A program made the translations under genes and the position numbers. A stretch of 64,000 nucleotides of DNA, from NCBI RefSeq assembly GCF_905220565.1, contig NC_059423.1, forward strand, positions 3,406,001 to 3,470,000, in the 5' to 3' direction. The notes under the pieces were generated by a model. The model had not been told where the DNA came from. It did not search any database and saw only the letters and a program-made list of their open reading frames with translations. Position 1 is the stretch's first letter; every line of letters begins with the position of its first letter. Positions 37,236-46,106 of the stretch are shown here, piece by piece. Origin of the DNA: Melitaea cinxia (lineage: Eukaryota; Arthropoda; Insecta; Lepidoptera; Nymphalidae).

Positions 37236-40200
37236 GTGTCCTTATAAATATGGCGTAGCAACGTTAACCGGGTCAGAGAGTGTCAGTATATTTATATAAC
37301 TAAGCATTTAAGTTACCGTCGTTGGTGCTACTGGCTGCAGTTGTTTTTGGATCTGAAAGAAAAACAAAAATATAATATTAGATTTATACAAGCTACTTCG
37401 TGGCGTATGTGCTTAGATAAAAAATTTACACATTTTTTATTTATTTAACTAGCGACCCGCTCCGGCTTCGCACGGGTATAAAATATAATTATAGCCTATG
37501 TTATATTATATTATTCACTGAAATAATTATGTTTGCAGACAAACGAAAAAAAAACCAACTTCAATTACATCGACTAGTAATACAACGTATATCGACGAAA
37601 AAATAGTCAAGTAACTACGCGTTATCAAAGATTACTCAAAAATTAGTTATCAGATCTCGATAAAATTTAAATGTAACCACATGATGAACATCAGCTTTTC
37701 ATTAAATTAAAAATTATCAAAATCGGTACACCCAGTAAAAAGTTATGCGGATTTTCGAGAGTTTTCCTTGATTTCTCTGGGATCTCATCATCAAAACCTA
37801 GTTTCCTTATCATGGTACAAAACTAGGGATATCTTCTTTTCAACAAAAAAAATTATCAAAATCGGTACATCCAGTAAAAAGTTATGTGGTATACCACCGT
37901 AGGTCGACGAAAAAAGCGTCAAGTAAAAACGCATTATTAGATATAACTCGAAAAGTAAAAACAGTCAGTACAGTCGAATTGAGAACCTCCTCCTTTTTTG
38001 GAAGTTGGTTAAAAATGATTAAAATCGATGCAGTAGTTTTGATTTATTCATTACTGCCACGCGTTAATTTTGTACTGTGTGGCTACGGTACTAAAGAATA
38101 TAGCCACCCCCTCTCTTCCCGTGGGTATCGTAAGAGGTGACTAAGCGATAACACAGTTCCGCTACCACCTTGGAACTTAAAAAGCCGACCGGTGCTGTAT
38201 TGGTTAAAATCGCTTTGAAAATTAGCCATTATTTGTCGTAAAAAGTAAATTACAAAAAAAAAATGTTATTGTGGGATATCCATAAGAGATAGAGACATAT
38301 TTTTTTTTTTTTTTTTTATTTGTTCAAAATACAAAAAAAATACATACTTAAGACTTATACATAAGCCTGCCACGAAAACTCACAAGAGCTTATCCGGACA
38401 AGCCGCCGCGTCGCATATCATATTATCATATGATATCTTTATCGTACCGTACCATGTTATAGTCATTTAATTTAAACTAAGGTAATTACCAAAATTTTGT
38501 AACTATTAAACGCTTAAAGATTTTAGTAAATGTTCTTTTAGTGATCTCCTATATTTTCGTTTGTCCAGGTATAACTCTTGTAGGTCTTCGGGAAGTTCAT
38601 TAACGAATGCAGGTATAATAGTGTTTAACATTCTAGCTCCGTAAAAATTCCTAGCATTCGGCACAACAAATTTTTTTGAGTTTTGGATATGTCTTAGGGT
38701 ATTGGGTCTACATTTTTCGATTAATAAAGAAGGATCATTGACTTCATTTAGAATATTGAATTTCACCAAAGTAAATACATCCATGACATTACAATATTTA
38801 AAAATATCACTTTCATTCAAGATACGTTTATTTTCAAATTTTGGGATAATGGTTTTTAATAAACGTATCTGTAAAGCATAAATATTATTTAAATGTGTTT
38901 TATAGGTCCCATAGCGATACATAGCATTACATATATACCATAGCGAAGTTTTCTGTAGACCTTTTCAATGTGTACAATACTTAGTACATTATTTTGATAA
39001 ATCTCGTGGGGTTCAGGCTGCGTTTGCAATGTAAGCGGAAAAAATGTAATTATTTACGACATCACATTACAAACCTCAAAAATAACAGTATTTCTCCACT
39101 ATTTTATGGATTTTATTATACATATAAACCTTCCTCTTCAATAACTCTATCTATTAAAAAAACCGCATCAAAAGCTATTGCGTAATTTTAAAGATTTAAG
39201 CCTACATAGGGACATAGGGACAGAGAAAGCGACTATGTTTTATACTATGTAGTGATTTAAATTCTTTATTGTACAATAAACACTCTAGTACAAGTGTGTA
39301 CAAAAGGCGGGCTTAATGCTAATGCATTTTCTACCAGCCAACCTTAGTATGTGCGAGAAAGTATACATAGTGCGTAGGTCATATCGTAACATAATACTAA
39401 TAATATAATAAAATAATACAATACAATACTGCAAAATATAACATAGTGTAATATAATATAATGTAATCAAATATAAAAAGTTTTTTTTAATATCATATCA
39501 AAAACCGACCGTTCCAGCGGAGATCGAACCTGCATCTCCGACTGACCGTAGCGGTGTTCAAGCCAAATAAGCTATGGAACGATGTACTCGCTAGATCGAA
39601 ATTTTTATTATAATGATTTTATATTCGGTCTAAGCGACCGTGGCACTGTCTATAAGCCAAATAAGCTATGGAACGATGTACTCGCTAGATCGAAATTTTT
39701 TATATGATGATTTTATATTCGGTCTAAGCGACCGTGGCACTGTCTATAAGCCAAATAAGCTATGGAACGATGTACTCGCTAGATCGAAATTTTTTATATA
39801 ATGATTTTATATTCGGTCTAAGCGACCGTGGCACTATCTATAGTGAGTTCTTTACAGGAATCTGTAACTATTCAAAGTTTTCATATTACAATGAAAATCT
39901 TTGATAGGAGACCACCATGCTATTTTTAATTTGTACGATTTTATTTTTGTGTTACCCACACATTAGGAAATGCTAAACATTTTTTAATATCGTATACACG
40001 ATACGCATACAAATACAACATTTTTTAAAAATTTTGTCTGTCTGTCTGTTTGTTTCAGCAGATTTTCACGGGACTTTCACAGGCAGATAGCTGATCTAAT
40101 AAGGTGTAACTTAGGCTACTTTAAATTTGGATTTTTTTTTATATTTTATACCTCTGCAAACTGAACAATAACTATTTTTTTAAATTTCGCGCGGACGAAG

Positions 40201-42275
40201 TCGCAGGCACGGCTAGTTGTTTTATAAATCTATAAATCATCAGCAAACAAAGAAATTTGCAATATTTTATTTTACTCGTAATATTGTTAATAAACACCAG
40301 AAATAATGGTGATCCCAAATGTGATCCCTGTGGCACACTAGAATATGACAAATATGTACCAAATTAAAATCATAGCTTTACGACTATCAACGGAAAATTC
40401 AGACCAATATCTATACTAATATTATAAAGTCGAAAAGTTTGTTTGTTTGTTTCATTGTTAAAACGCGCTAATATAACCACTGGTGCAAATTGAAAAATTA
40501 TTTTCGTGCTTGATAACCCATTTACGAGGATGGCTATTTCAGAAGGTATTTTATTTTGAGAGGATTTTTGCCTCAAATTAACGCGTATGAAACCCCGGGG
40601 CACAGCTAGTGCTAAATAAAGTTGCTACGTCTGCTTTTGCATCTAACATAATTTTTAAATAGTTTCGATTTAAAATAATCGCTCTTTTAGCGATAAGACC
40701 GCCTTTGTACATCTTCCTCTAATTGTACTACTTTTGTTTGTATCTTTTAATGGTGTGCAATAAAGAATATTATTATTATTATTATTCGAACAGGTTTTTG
40801 TCGAAAAATTATTAATAGAACAATCAGCCGCAGTAAAAGTTAATTGTGACTATAATTGGATATTACATCACTTATGTGTCAGTCGTTTGACAATTTTCCT
40901 ATGTGAAATCCATTATTTTCGTCCATTAATAACTTGGGCACCTCTTCTTTAAAAAAAACTCTATTTTTCAACGATCGCGTAAGTGAGGTTATAATTTACA
41001 ATGAAAAGACGGTTTATGCAGAACTATAACCTACCCTCTTAATTAGTTTACGTTGTAAATTAATTAATGTTGTCTGGATGCGATTTCATTAGGTGTATTA
41101 TTTTGCATATGTACTGGATGATGATATATGATTATGATGATATGATATGGATTGTCATTAAACATATGAGGGTTTTAACTGAAGTAGAGTACAGCAAGAA
41201 ATAACCAACTTAAAATCTGGAACAATCCGACTGGGAAAGAACGTCAATCTTATTGAAGATCACAGCTAAATAAAACTGTTTTCTTGCAGTGTTGTGTTCC
41301 TGTGGTGAATAAGGTGACCAGAGCTCCTGGGGTGAATTGGGGGTAAGGTCGGCAACACGCTTGCGATGGTTCTGATGTTGCAGACGTCTGTAAGCTACTT
41401 TAATCGCTTACCATCAGATGAGCCGTACGCTTGTTTGCCGGACAAGTTATATATAATTAAAAAATACTATAATATAATTAAACGAAAATATTTATTTTGC
41501 AATAAGGTGAAACATTCCCACGACTCGAATCGTTAGCCGGAGCTTGTTACAAAGCTTTTTCACCTGGGCATCGCGCCGTGTGAAAACGACCCAACACGAA
41601 GAATGCCACACAACCCGATGCCCCGACTGAACGACCCTTCTTTAATTTTAAACACTCTTGTTTCTCATATTGAATAATTGTCACGTCTTATTCATTATAA
41701 TTTAGTAATAATAAATTTAATTTTCAATTAAACTTTCCCTTTTTTTTTGCAACCTTCGGCTGTCGCTTTTATAATTTGAACATAAACACGATGTACTGAT
41801 TATTATGAGATAATATAGGTTCCATTGTACTTTATCAATAAATATACATCTATATATAATAATATTTAGTAATTAACCGTTTCTTTATTTTATTTATAAA
41901 TATATAATCACTTTCTTATTTTATACTTGACGCATAGAGAAAATAATTTTTGTCGAGACAGCTACTGCATTATTTATTTAAACTCAACATTATTTAATAA
42001 AGACAAAATCTCGAATTTTATTAATGAACAAAACATCGTGGCAAACAAACGTGCGGCTATACATGATGGTAAGAGGATAACTTAGCTTATGGACTCCAGC
42101 AACATCAGTATTGCCATCGTGTTGCCGACTCTTCCCTGACTCACCCCGGGAGCTGTAGCCATATTCACCACAGGAACTTAACACTATTAGAAAGAGTTCA
42201 GTAAACAAAGATGAAGATCTAGTACTTACACGAGTAACACAAAATTAAGAAAAATAATAAATTATATTCAACCAT
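24224..42275 (-). CDS. Ig-like single-pass receptor with ITAM tail (unnamed), 6-7 exons
   Basis: I do not recognise a named family. Exons on the - strand are 42230-42275 (signal peptide), optionally 37317-37352, then 34026-34181, 27887-27922, 27062-27238, 26054-26208 and 24224-24619. All have consensus splice sites; every ectodomain junction is phase 1 and the last is phase 0. Without the optional exon the reading frame is 322 codons (321 residues plus stop); with it, 333 residues. Architecture: a 15-residue signal peptide, one Ig-like domain (strand-B region NWCC, strand-C FNVYWE, strand-F LVCHYV, strand-G KTVYLSV), a short stalk, an uncharged membrane span and a 131-residue tyrosine-rich tail with an ITAM. 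The layout is that of an activating cell-surface receptor. Ligand and expression are unknown. Gene structure is inferred from sequence only. Confidence 0.75.
24302..24346 (-). other. ITAM motif
   Basis: Codons for YENL-KEEFNSN-YVNL. Spacing and hydrophobic +3 residues match the immunoreceptor tyrosine-based activation motif exactly. The acidic residue that usually lies three before the first Tyr is here four before it. In known ITAM proteins Src-family kinases phosphorylate both tyrosines and a Syk-family kinase (Shark in insects) docks. Confidence 0.75.
24925..25165 (+). repeat. LTR-like repeat family 8, copy 2
   Basis: GGCGACATCTATCGCGCGAA to ACCATCACACGCTACC; collinear with 5225-5465. Confidence 0.5.
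25678..26016 (+). mobile_element. SINE family 1, near full length
   Basis: TATGTGGCTACGGTACTAAA to (GATGAT)n. Lies in the intron between the tail and transmembrane exons of the ITAM receptor. A tRNA-like head in inverted orientation is at about 25,395-25,470. Confidence 0.75.
26054..26208 (-). CDS. Stalk and transmembrane exon
   Basis: The acceptor has a T-rich tract and CAG; the donor is CAGCAG|GTAAGG (phase 0). It encodes a polar stalk (NITDKIGKTEKLEQKSNT) and MYIVIAILAVIILITFLILM followed by AMACRSNKVVTQQ. The span contains no charged residue and ends at a basic stop-transfer site, so the protein is type I. An NIT sequon lies in the stalk. Confidence 0.8.
26256..26460 (-). mobile_element. 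Helitron-like element, inverted relative of 58430-58719
   Basis: Shares TTCGTATCGCCTAACA, CGTACTTCAAGGAATATTTT and GCGCTTAGCAACACATTCAG in reverse orientation. It adjoins the acceptor of the receptor's transmembrane exon. Confidence 0.5.
26735..27040 (+). mobile_element. SINE family 2 (tRNA-derived)
   Basis: TGCGGGTTCGATCCCCGCAC (B box), GCCTCGGAGAGCACGTTAAG, then GCAGCGTGGTGGATTAAG and GAGGCCTATGCCCAGTAG. About 300 bp. Confidence 0.75.
27062..27238 (-). CDS. Ig-domain second-half exon
   Basis: Acceptor TTTTTACAG, donor AAAG|GTACAT, phase 1-1, 177 nt. It encodes KNTKDGKSTNCSTNSQSANI, then EMVLHSQSQIKALVCHYVEK and a strand-G-like FKTVYLSVK. The Cys in LVCHYV would pair with the Cys of the preceding half. 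An NCS sequon is present. Confidence 0.75.
27887..27922 (-). CDS. 12-codon linker exon, copy 1
   Basis: Acceptor TTTCAG, donor GACG|GTAAC, phase 1-1. It encodes PKTTAAVSTND plus split codons (D at the start, E at the end). It joins the two halves of the Ig domain, in the C'-D region by position. Its duplicate is at 37317-37352. Confidence 0.65.
28443..28976 (+). repeat. LTR of a second family (copy 1) with SINE insert
   Basis: TGTAATGATTTTG...CACAACA, carrying AATAAA close to the end. It matches 32622-33051 almost throughout except for a 95-bp fragment of SINE family 1 at about 28,806-28,902. It is followed by GTCAGAAGTGCGATCAGGAC, like the leader after the 47.5-kb LTR, so this copy keeps some internal sequence. 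Confidence 0.7.
29281..30108 (+). repeat. 67-bp tandem array, 12 copies plus partial, with TATCGATA in each
   Basis: The unit is AAGCCAAGTGTGCTTATCGATAGAGGTCATGTG... ending GAGCTCTAGTTATTTAG, 67-68 bp. Twelve complete units (starts 29281, 29348, 29416, 29484, 29551 ... ) and a thirteenth partial one in which the palindrome is changed to TATCAATA. Two sub-types differ in GCCATGTGAGCTC versus GCCAAGTGAACTC. It lies in the intron between the linker and Ig exons of the ITAM receptor. Confidence 0.95.
30242..30500 (+). mobile_element. Degenerate retroelement gag/ORF1 fragment
   Basis: MTPKEERQGQGEIKGSEI in one frame is followed, after a frameshift, by a basic then Ser/Asp-rich stretch (LSAFSSEYSSDDRSDEKELA) in another. 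Composition resembles non-LTR ORF1 proteins; no zinc knuckle is visible. Weakly supported. Confidence 0.35.
30501..30867. other. Receptor intron, nothing recognised
   Basis: AT-rich intronic DNA of the - strand receptor gene; the same holds for 31,320-32,620 and 33,052-33,600. Confidence 0.4.
30868..31315 (+). repeat. Interspersed repeat family 5, copy 2
   Basis: ACTAGCGACTCGCCCCGGCT onward; collinear with 868-1278. Confidence 0.7.
32622..33051 (+). repeat. Solo LTR of the second family (copy 2)
   Basis: 430 bp, TGTAATG...CACAACA, near-identical to copy 1 without the SINE fragment. No internal region follows. Confidence 0.7.
33605..33812 (+). repeat. Interspersed repeat family 7
   Basis: GATGCCGTGTGGTGTCGGGC to GTCTGCCGGGTCCGCTAGT; CTAGT end. 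A longer relative is at 54228-54545. Confidence 0.55.
34026..34181 (-). CDS. Ig-domain first-half exon
   Basis: Acceptor TTTTTTCAG, donor ACAG|GTAGG, phase 1-1, 156 nt. It encodes FRIEGLNENKIINKTNDTIN, then YEYDEGENINWCCILDNIDP and KLPKFNVYWET. An NKT and an NDT sequon are present. GENINWCC followed by FNVYWE reads as Ig strands B and C with the invariant Cys and Trp. Confidence 0.75.
34268..34560 (+). mobile_element. RTE-type LINE fragment, RT C-terminal region
   Basis: Reads ELR.R...GWAAFGRL then FSSKIPQYLKTKVFEQCVLP and VLTYGAET with one in-frame stop, the typical end of an RTE-clade reverse transcriptase. The remainder is degenerate. Confidence 0.65.
34590..34690 (+). mobile_element. SINE family 2 fragment
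   Basis: GGGAATACATCCGCCAACCT to GTAGAGAAAGAGGCCGT, next to the RTE fragment. Confidence 0.55.
34719..37236 (+). mobile_element. Non-LTR retrotransposon (LINE), 5'-truncated, long ORF
   Basis: The uninterrupted frame to TGA at 37012-37014 is over 750 codons. It starts inside the endonuclease domain: SDHLPL, the C-terminal endonuclease motif, lies about 65 residues in. Then follow reverse transcriptase blocks: NYRPISL, a FLDLSKAFDT (motif A, residue about 441), GVRQGG (about 501), the catalytic YADD (about 543) and FKYLGHWV, then a C-terminal arginine-rich region. The first codon of the open frame is not an ATG. The element ends in a (AAAT)n tail at 37202-37236. Tail and domain order fit the CR1/Jockey group; I cannot fix the clade. 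The intact RT frame suggests recent insertion, into an intron of the - strand receptor. Confidence 0.88.
37317..37352 (-). CDS. 12-codon linker exon, copy 2 (optional)
   Basis: Acceptor TTTCAG, donor GACG|GTAAC, phase 1 on both sides. It encodes PKTTAASSTND plus split codons. It is a near copy of the exon at 27887-27922, together with flanking intron, in total about 140 bp (37236-37375 against 27806-27945). Since it is phase-neutral it can be included or skipped. It sits just downstream (in + coordinates) of a LINE tail. Confidence 0.55.
37540..37990 (+). repeat. Interspersed repeat family 4, copy 2
   Basis: GACAAACGAAAAAAAAACCAACTTC to TTGAGAACCTCCTCC. Confidence 0.7.
38074..38196 (+). mobile_element. 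SINE family 1, 5' fragment
   Basis: TACTGTGTGGCTACGGTACT to AAAAGCCGACCGG only. Confidence 0.6.
38299..38945 (-). mobile_element. Jockey/CR1-like LINE 3' fragment with poly(A)
   Basis: A 138-codon frame (38506-38922) contains YGTYKTHLNNIYALQIRLLK and FYGARMLNTIIPAFVNELPE, the C-terminal domain downstream of RT. On the + strand the element starts with a run of T at 38300-38319, the poly(A) tail of the - strand copy. Confidence 0.6.
39500..39842 (+). repeat. tRNA-like head plus 94-bp tandem repeat, three copies
   Basis: Read on the - strand, 39,505-39,580 carries GGTTCGATCTCCGCTGGAAC (B-box like). GCCAAATAAGCTATGGAACG recurs at 39562, 39656 and 39750 (period 94), so part of the tRNA-like head has been amplified with its flank. 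Confidence 0.75.
40015..40216 (+). mobile_element. Helitron-like element
   Basis: TTTGTCTGTCTGTCTGTTTG to GCAGGCACGGCTAGT. A reverse relative lies at about 45,360-45,560. Confidence 0.45.
40410..40610 (+). mobile_element. Non-autonomous Helitron, complete
   Basis: Starts TCTATACTAATATTATAAAG and ends GGGGCACAGCTAG, flanked by A on the left and T on the right. This is the TC...CTAG structure and A|T insertion site of the short Helitrons of moths and butterflies. About 200 bp, no coding capacity. Confidence 0.75.
41175..41445 (-). mobile_element. SINE family 3, inverted copy
   Basis: AAGAAATAACCAACTTAAAA to GAGCCGTACGCTTGTTTGCC. Confidence 0.65.
42230..42275 (-). CDS. Signal-peptide exon of the ITAM receptor
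   Basis: ATG at 42275 opens MVEYNLLFFLILCYS, a short n-region followed by a hydrophobic core, and runs straight into a perfect donor T|GTAAGTAC, leaving phase 1. That phase fits both the 37.3-kb and the 34.1-kb exons downstream. A TATAAAAG lies only about 28 nt before the ATG, too close for a normal leader, so a further 5' UTR exon may exist. Confidence 0.65.
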
Positions 42276-42295
42276 TTTTCGTAATAAATTTCACT

Positions 42296-42303
42296 CTTTT
42301 ATA
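42296..42303 (-). promoter_or_regulatory. TATA-like box upstream of the signal-peptide exon
   Basis: TATAAAAG on the - strand, 28 nt 5' of the ATG. The spacing would place the start of transcription on the ATG itself, so it may be fortuitous or drive a near-leaderless transcript. Confidence 0.25.
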
Positions 42304-42679
42304 CATTAATTTAGACTTTAGGATTATATGTATTGTTACAGTGACAGAACGGAATATAATGTACAGTTTTCTGTGAGGCGCAGTATCCAACAACGAAAAC
42401 TAATAAAATTTACCAAGTAAATATCACCTCTGTTATTTGGTTTTAATACAAATTAAAGGCCTAAATTGCTTGAATATATTGTCAAATGTACGCAATTTAC
42501 TTATATGGGTGTTAGAGGATATGTTCATCTATTATCCTCAATTCAACTCATTCTATTTTTATCACTTGCGAATTTGTAATATTATTTGATTACACATAAA
42601 GTTCTACTGAATTCAAAAATAATTTTTTAAGAGTTTACTGTGAAATTCTTCGTCCACTAGATAATATTTTTTTTTTATT

Positions 42680-42960
42680 ACAGCTAGCTTAACAAATGAG
42701 CCGTAGCTCACCTGGTGGTAAGCAATTACCGTAGCCTATAGACGCCTGCAATACCAGAAGCATCGCCAGAACTTTACCGATCCTACCCCTAATCCCACCA
42801 GGAGCTGTGGTCACCTAACTCACTACAGGCACACAACACTTCTTGAAAACACTATTATTTAGCTGTGATATTCTATAAGGTCGTGGTGTTTACACAGTCG
42901 GCTTGCTCCAAATTTTGAGTCGAATATTTCCTTCTGGGTCCTCAGTTTACCTCAGTTGAG
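42680..42960 (+). mobile_element. SINE family 3, direct copy
   Basis: GAGCCGTAGCTCACCTGGTG to CCTCAGTTTACCTCA. Lies just upstream (- strand sense) of the receptor's signal-peptide exon. Confidence 0.65.
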
Positions 42961-43193
42961 CATACTTGTACCAATGTAATGTGTGCAAGCGTCTATAGAC
43001 AATAGTCGTTTATCATCAGGTGGAACATACGTTTGTTTACCGACGTAGTTGTGTAAATAAAATAGATTTTTCATACAAAAAATTCATAAATCACAGGCAT
43101 TAAATTGCCTGTTTTGGGACCACATTGTCGCGCACATATATTTTTGGGTATGTGTGTGTGTATTATACATACTTTCTATTATTATTCACTTAC

Positions 43194-43319
43194 TAGTCTC
43201 ATATCCAACTGTGGCCGTTGGAGACTTGTCATCGGAAATAATTGGACCTCCTCTAACCTTCTTGTTAACTTCTGCATGTTTTGTATCCGAATGATCACTT
43301 TTATTGCCTATTTCTCGCT
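43194..43319 (-). CDS. Upstream exon: polar stalk/linker
   Basis: Acceptor TTTCACAG, donor ACTA|GTAAGT, phase 1-1, 126 nt. It encodes REIGNKSDHSDTKHAEVNKK, then VRGGPIISDDKSPTATVGYE, a hydrophilic segment like the stalk that follows the Ig domain of the receptor. Its exit phase fits both the downstream linker/Ig exons and the transmembrane exon at 26.1 kb. Confidence 0.55.
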
Positions 43320-43829
43320 CTGTGAAATAAAAAAATATTCTGTTTTAGGAGTTTATCTCGAAACTATGTAAGGCCCGTGGTATAAAAATTTCGGAGAGTG
43401 GAGCTAGTGACGTTGTGAGTGACTATGTACAGCGCTATTAGAAAATTCTAGAGTTTTATTATTTTCATTAATTATAATTTGATCATTTATTACTAAATTT
43501 TAACTCCCATAAATTTGATGGTTATCGAACTCCAGTTGCGGATCAGACCTGATACACGAACTTTTTGGTTATCCTATGGACGCAGGCGTCTCTTAGGACT
43601 TACGCTGTCGACTAGCGCAATCTCTGGCCACCTCGCTCATCACAGGAATACAATACTATATGAGAGCATGGGCGTACCCAGAATTTTAAGAGCTGAAGCA
43701 AAAATAAATGTAAAACTCGATATGCAGTGATGAGATCGTTACGAAAAGTGTGATCGGGCGAAGCGAACGGAAGTTTAGGAAGATATAAGTTAGTGAAGAT
43801 AGAGAGAGTTACGAGTACTTCAAGTTATG

Positions 43830-44025
43830 AAGTTAGTCCTTGTGGGTCTCAACGCCGTGCCTCGGAGAGCACGTTAAGCCGTCGGTTACGGTAGCGATTG
43901 TTACTCATAGTAGGGAATATATCTGCCAACTCTCAATGGAGCAGCGTGGTGGATTAAGCTCCAAGCCTTCTCCTACATGGAGAAATAGGCCTATTCCAGC
44001 AGTTGGATGTTAAGGGCTGCATCGT
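43830..44025 (+). mobile_element. SINE family 2, 3' two thirds
   Basis: CTTGTGGGTCTCAACGCCGT to AGGCCTATTCCAGCAGT. Confidence 0.65.
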
Positions 44026-44201
44026 GAATTGTGCAATATTTTTTTACAACTAGGTAGGCAAACAAGTAAACCAAACCGGAAACGAATATTTGTACAAATA
44101 CAAAATATCCATCTCAAACGGGAATCGAACGACCGCTCTGGTGTAGAGGCGGATTGTGGTTTCAATCCACTTTATATAGCTATTTGTTATTTTAAGTATT
44201 A

Positions 44202-44632
44202 CTAGCGACCCGCCCCGGCTTCGCGTGGGTGCAATGCTGATACTAAATATACTACAGAATATCTTTATTTATAGTATGAAGCTAGCTTATAGCATGGTTA
44301 TTATTAACATAATAACAACAACATTCAAATATGCGTAGTTAGATTACGCGTTGTTACAGAATGCGTTGAAGAAATAAAGGTTCACTGCTCGTTCCCCGTA
44401 GGTGATAGCGTATGTTGACCCGACTTCTTAATAATATTCGTGCCAAATTTAAAGTAAAGCCATGCGGTACTTTTTGAGTTTATCCCGGACATACATACAG
44501 ACAAACAGACAAAAATTCTAAAAACTATATTTTTGGCTTCGTTATCGATTGTAGATCACACCCCAAATATTCTTTTAAAAAAATATTCAATGTTTAGTTC
44601 TGACTTTCCTACCATTTTATTATATGTATAGA
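44202..44632 (+). repeat. Interspersed repeat family 5, copy 3
   Basis: ACTAGCGACCCGCCCCGGCT onward; collinear with 868-1278, with a short internal deletion near 44,410. Confidence 0.7.
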
Positions 44633-44844
44633 TTAACCATTAACAATTATTTTGTCATCAAATATAAATTTACTTTGTTTATAGTAAATAACTAATTGAC
44701 CCCAAGAGGAATACATCTCGAGTTTGGAAGACGCGCACAACCCAAACGCCCAGACAAGACATGTACGAAACTAGACAAACATTTGTCTTCAGTGGATATC
44801 GAACCAAGCCGATGAAAATGCGTTAGTTAAGTCAGGATACTTAC

Positions 44845-45024
44845 TTATATGTGCTACAAAAATCACAGAGTAAATGTATTTTTTAATACTTTCGTCGTTC
44901 ACAGTTCCACGAGCTTTTGATTTGACAACACACGTAAATGTGTCGTTTGTCCTAAGACTCATATTCGGAGTAAAATCCATACTTGAAGAACAGGTAGGAT
45001 TTGACGTGTACTGATAACAGGGGA
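44845..45024 (-). CDS. Upstream exon: second Ig half-domain
   Basis: Acceptor AATTTCCAG, donor ATAA|GTAAGT, phase 1-1, 180 nt. It encodes PCYQYTSNPTCSSSMDFTPN, then MSLRTNDTFTCVVKSKARGT and KKYIYSVIFVAHI. NDTFTCVV followed by YIYSVIFV looks like Ig strands F and G. It is equivalent in position to the exon at 27062-27238. Confidence 0.6.
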
Positions 45025-45638
45025 CTGGAAATTAAAGAAAAAAAAAACGACTTGAATTTAGTATATATTCTTTATTGCACTTTAAAAAAAATACAGTTAT
45101 TTGTATACAAATTTAGTTAGCAACGGTGGACTTATCTCTAGGAGAGATCTCTTCCAGCCAACCTGTGGTAGTGGAACTAATGTTACGTAGCAGGCTAAGA
45201 AAGTGCAGTAATGTAGACATCATACAGATTCTTGAAAATAAAAACATAATTAAATAATATTCATAACATCATGCAATATACATATATATACTATATATTA
45301 TACTTAAATAAAATTATATGATTTACATCGACATGAGCAGTCGGATTCGCTTTATTATAAACTAACTGTGCCGGTGACTTCATCCGCGTGGAATTAAAAA
45401 AAAATATTGTTCAGACCGCAGAGTTACAAGCTAAATAAATTTCTAAAATAAAAGTAGCCTAAGTTTCTCCTTATTACATCAGCTATCTGCCAGTGAAAGT
45501 CCCGTCAAAACCAGTCCAGCTGTTTCAGAGATTAGCCGGAACAGAGAGACAGACAAATTTTTTTAAAAAAATGTTATTTTGGTATATATATCGTGGTATA
45601 TATATTTTTGGTATATGTATATACATTCATAAGTAAAT

Positions 45639-45928
45639 CCGTAAGAGGCGACTAAGGGATAACACAGTTCCACTACCACCTTGGAACTTAAAAGGGCGAC
45701 CGATGGCATGGCTAGATAACCATCCAATTGCTGGCTTTGAAATACACAGGCTGAAGACGGGCAGCAGCGTCTTCGGTGCGATAAAGTCAGCCCTGCGGTC
45801 ACAAACTTGCCTGCCCAGCTTGGTGACTATAGGCAAAACAGATGAGCTCACGCCATTTTTGACGCGAACTTGTGGAGGCCCATGTCCAGCAGTGGACTGC
45901 GATAGGCTGAAGTGGTGATGATGATGAT
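45639..45928 (+). mobile_element. SINE family 1, 3' three quarters
   Basis: GTAAGAGGCGACTAAGGGAT to (GATGAT)n. Confidence 0.7.
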
Positions 45929-46013
45929 ACATCCATATTCATTCAGTAATAACGGTTATTTTACTATTACACACTCCAATGACACTCCGATTTTATTTAT
46001 TTGTATAGATAAT

Positions 46014-46092
46014 ATTCGTGCGTGTGTGCGTGCGGGTGTGTATGTGTGTGGGCGTGTGTGCGTGTTCGTGTGCGCGTGTGCGTTAGTGCATG
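46014..46092 (+). repeat. GT-rich microsatellite
   Basis: (TGTGTGCG)n-like stretch 3' of the frameshifted exon on the - strand. Confidence 0.7.
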
Positions 46093-46106
46093 TTTCTTGT
46101 ACATAC

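Noticed and set aside
45563..45932. Several 70-100 codon frames (also at 5589-5829, 7962-8168, 22327-22632, 25685-25929)
   Set aside because: All are recurring translations of SINE family 1, which is why they look alike.
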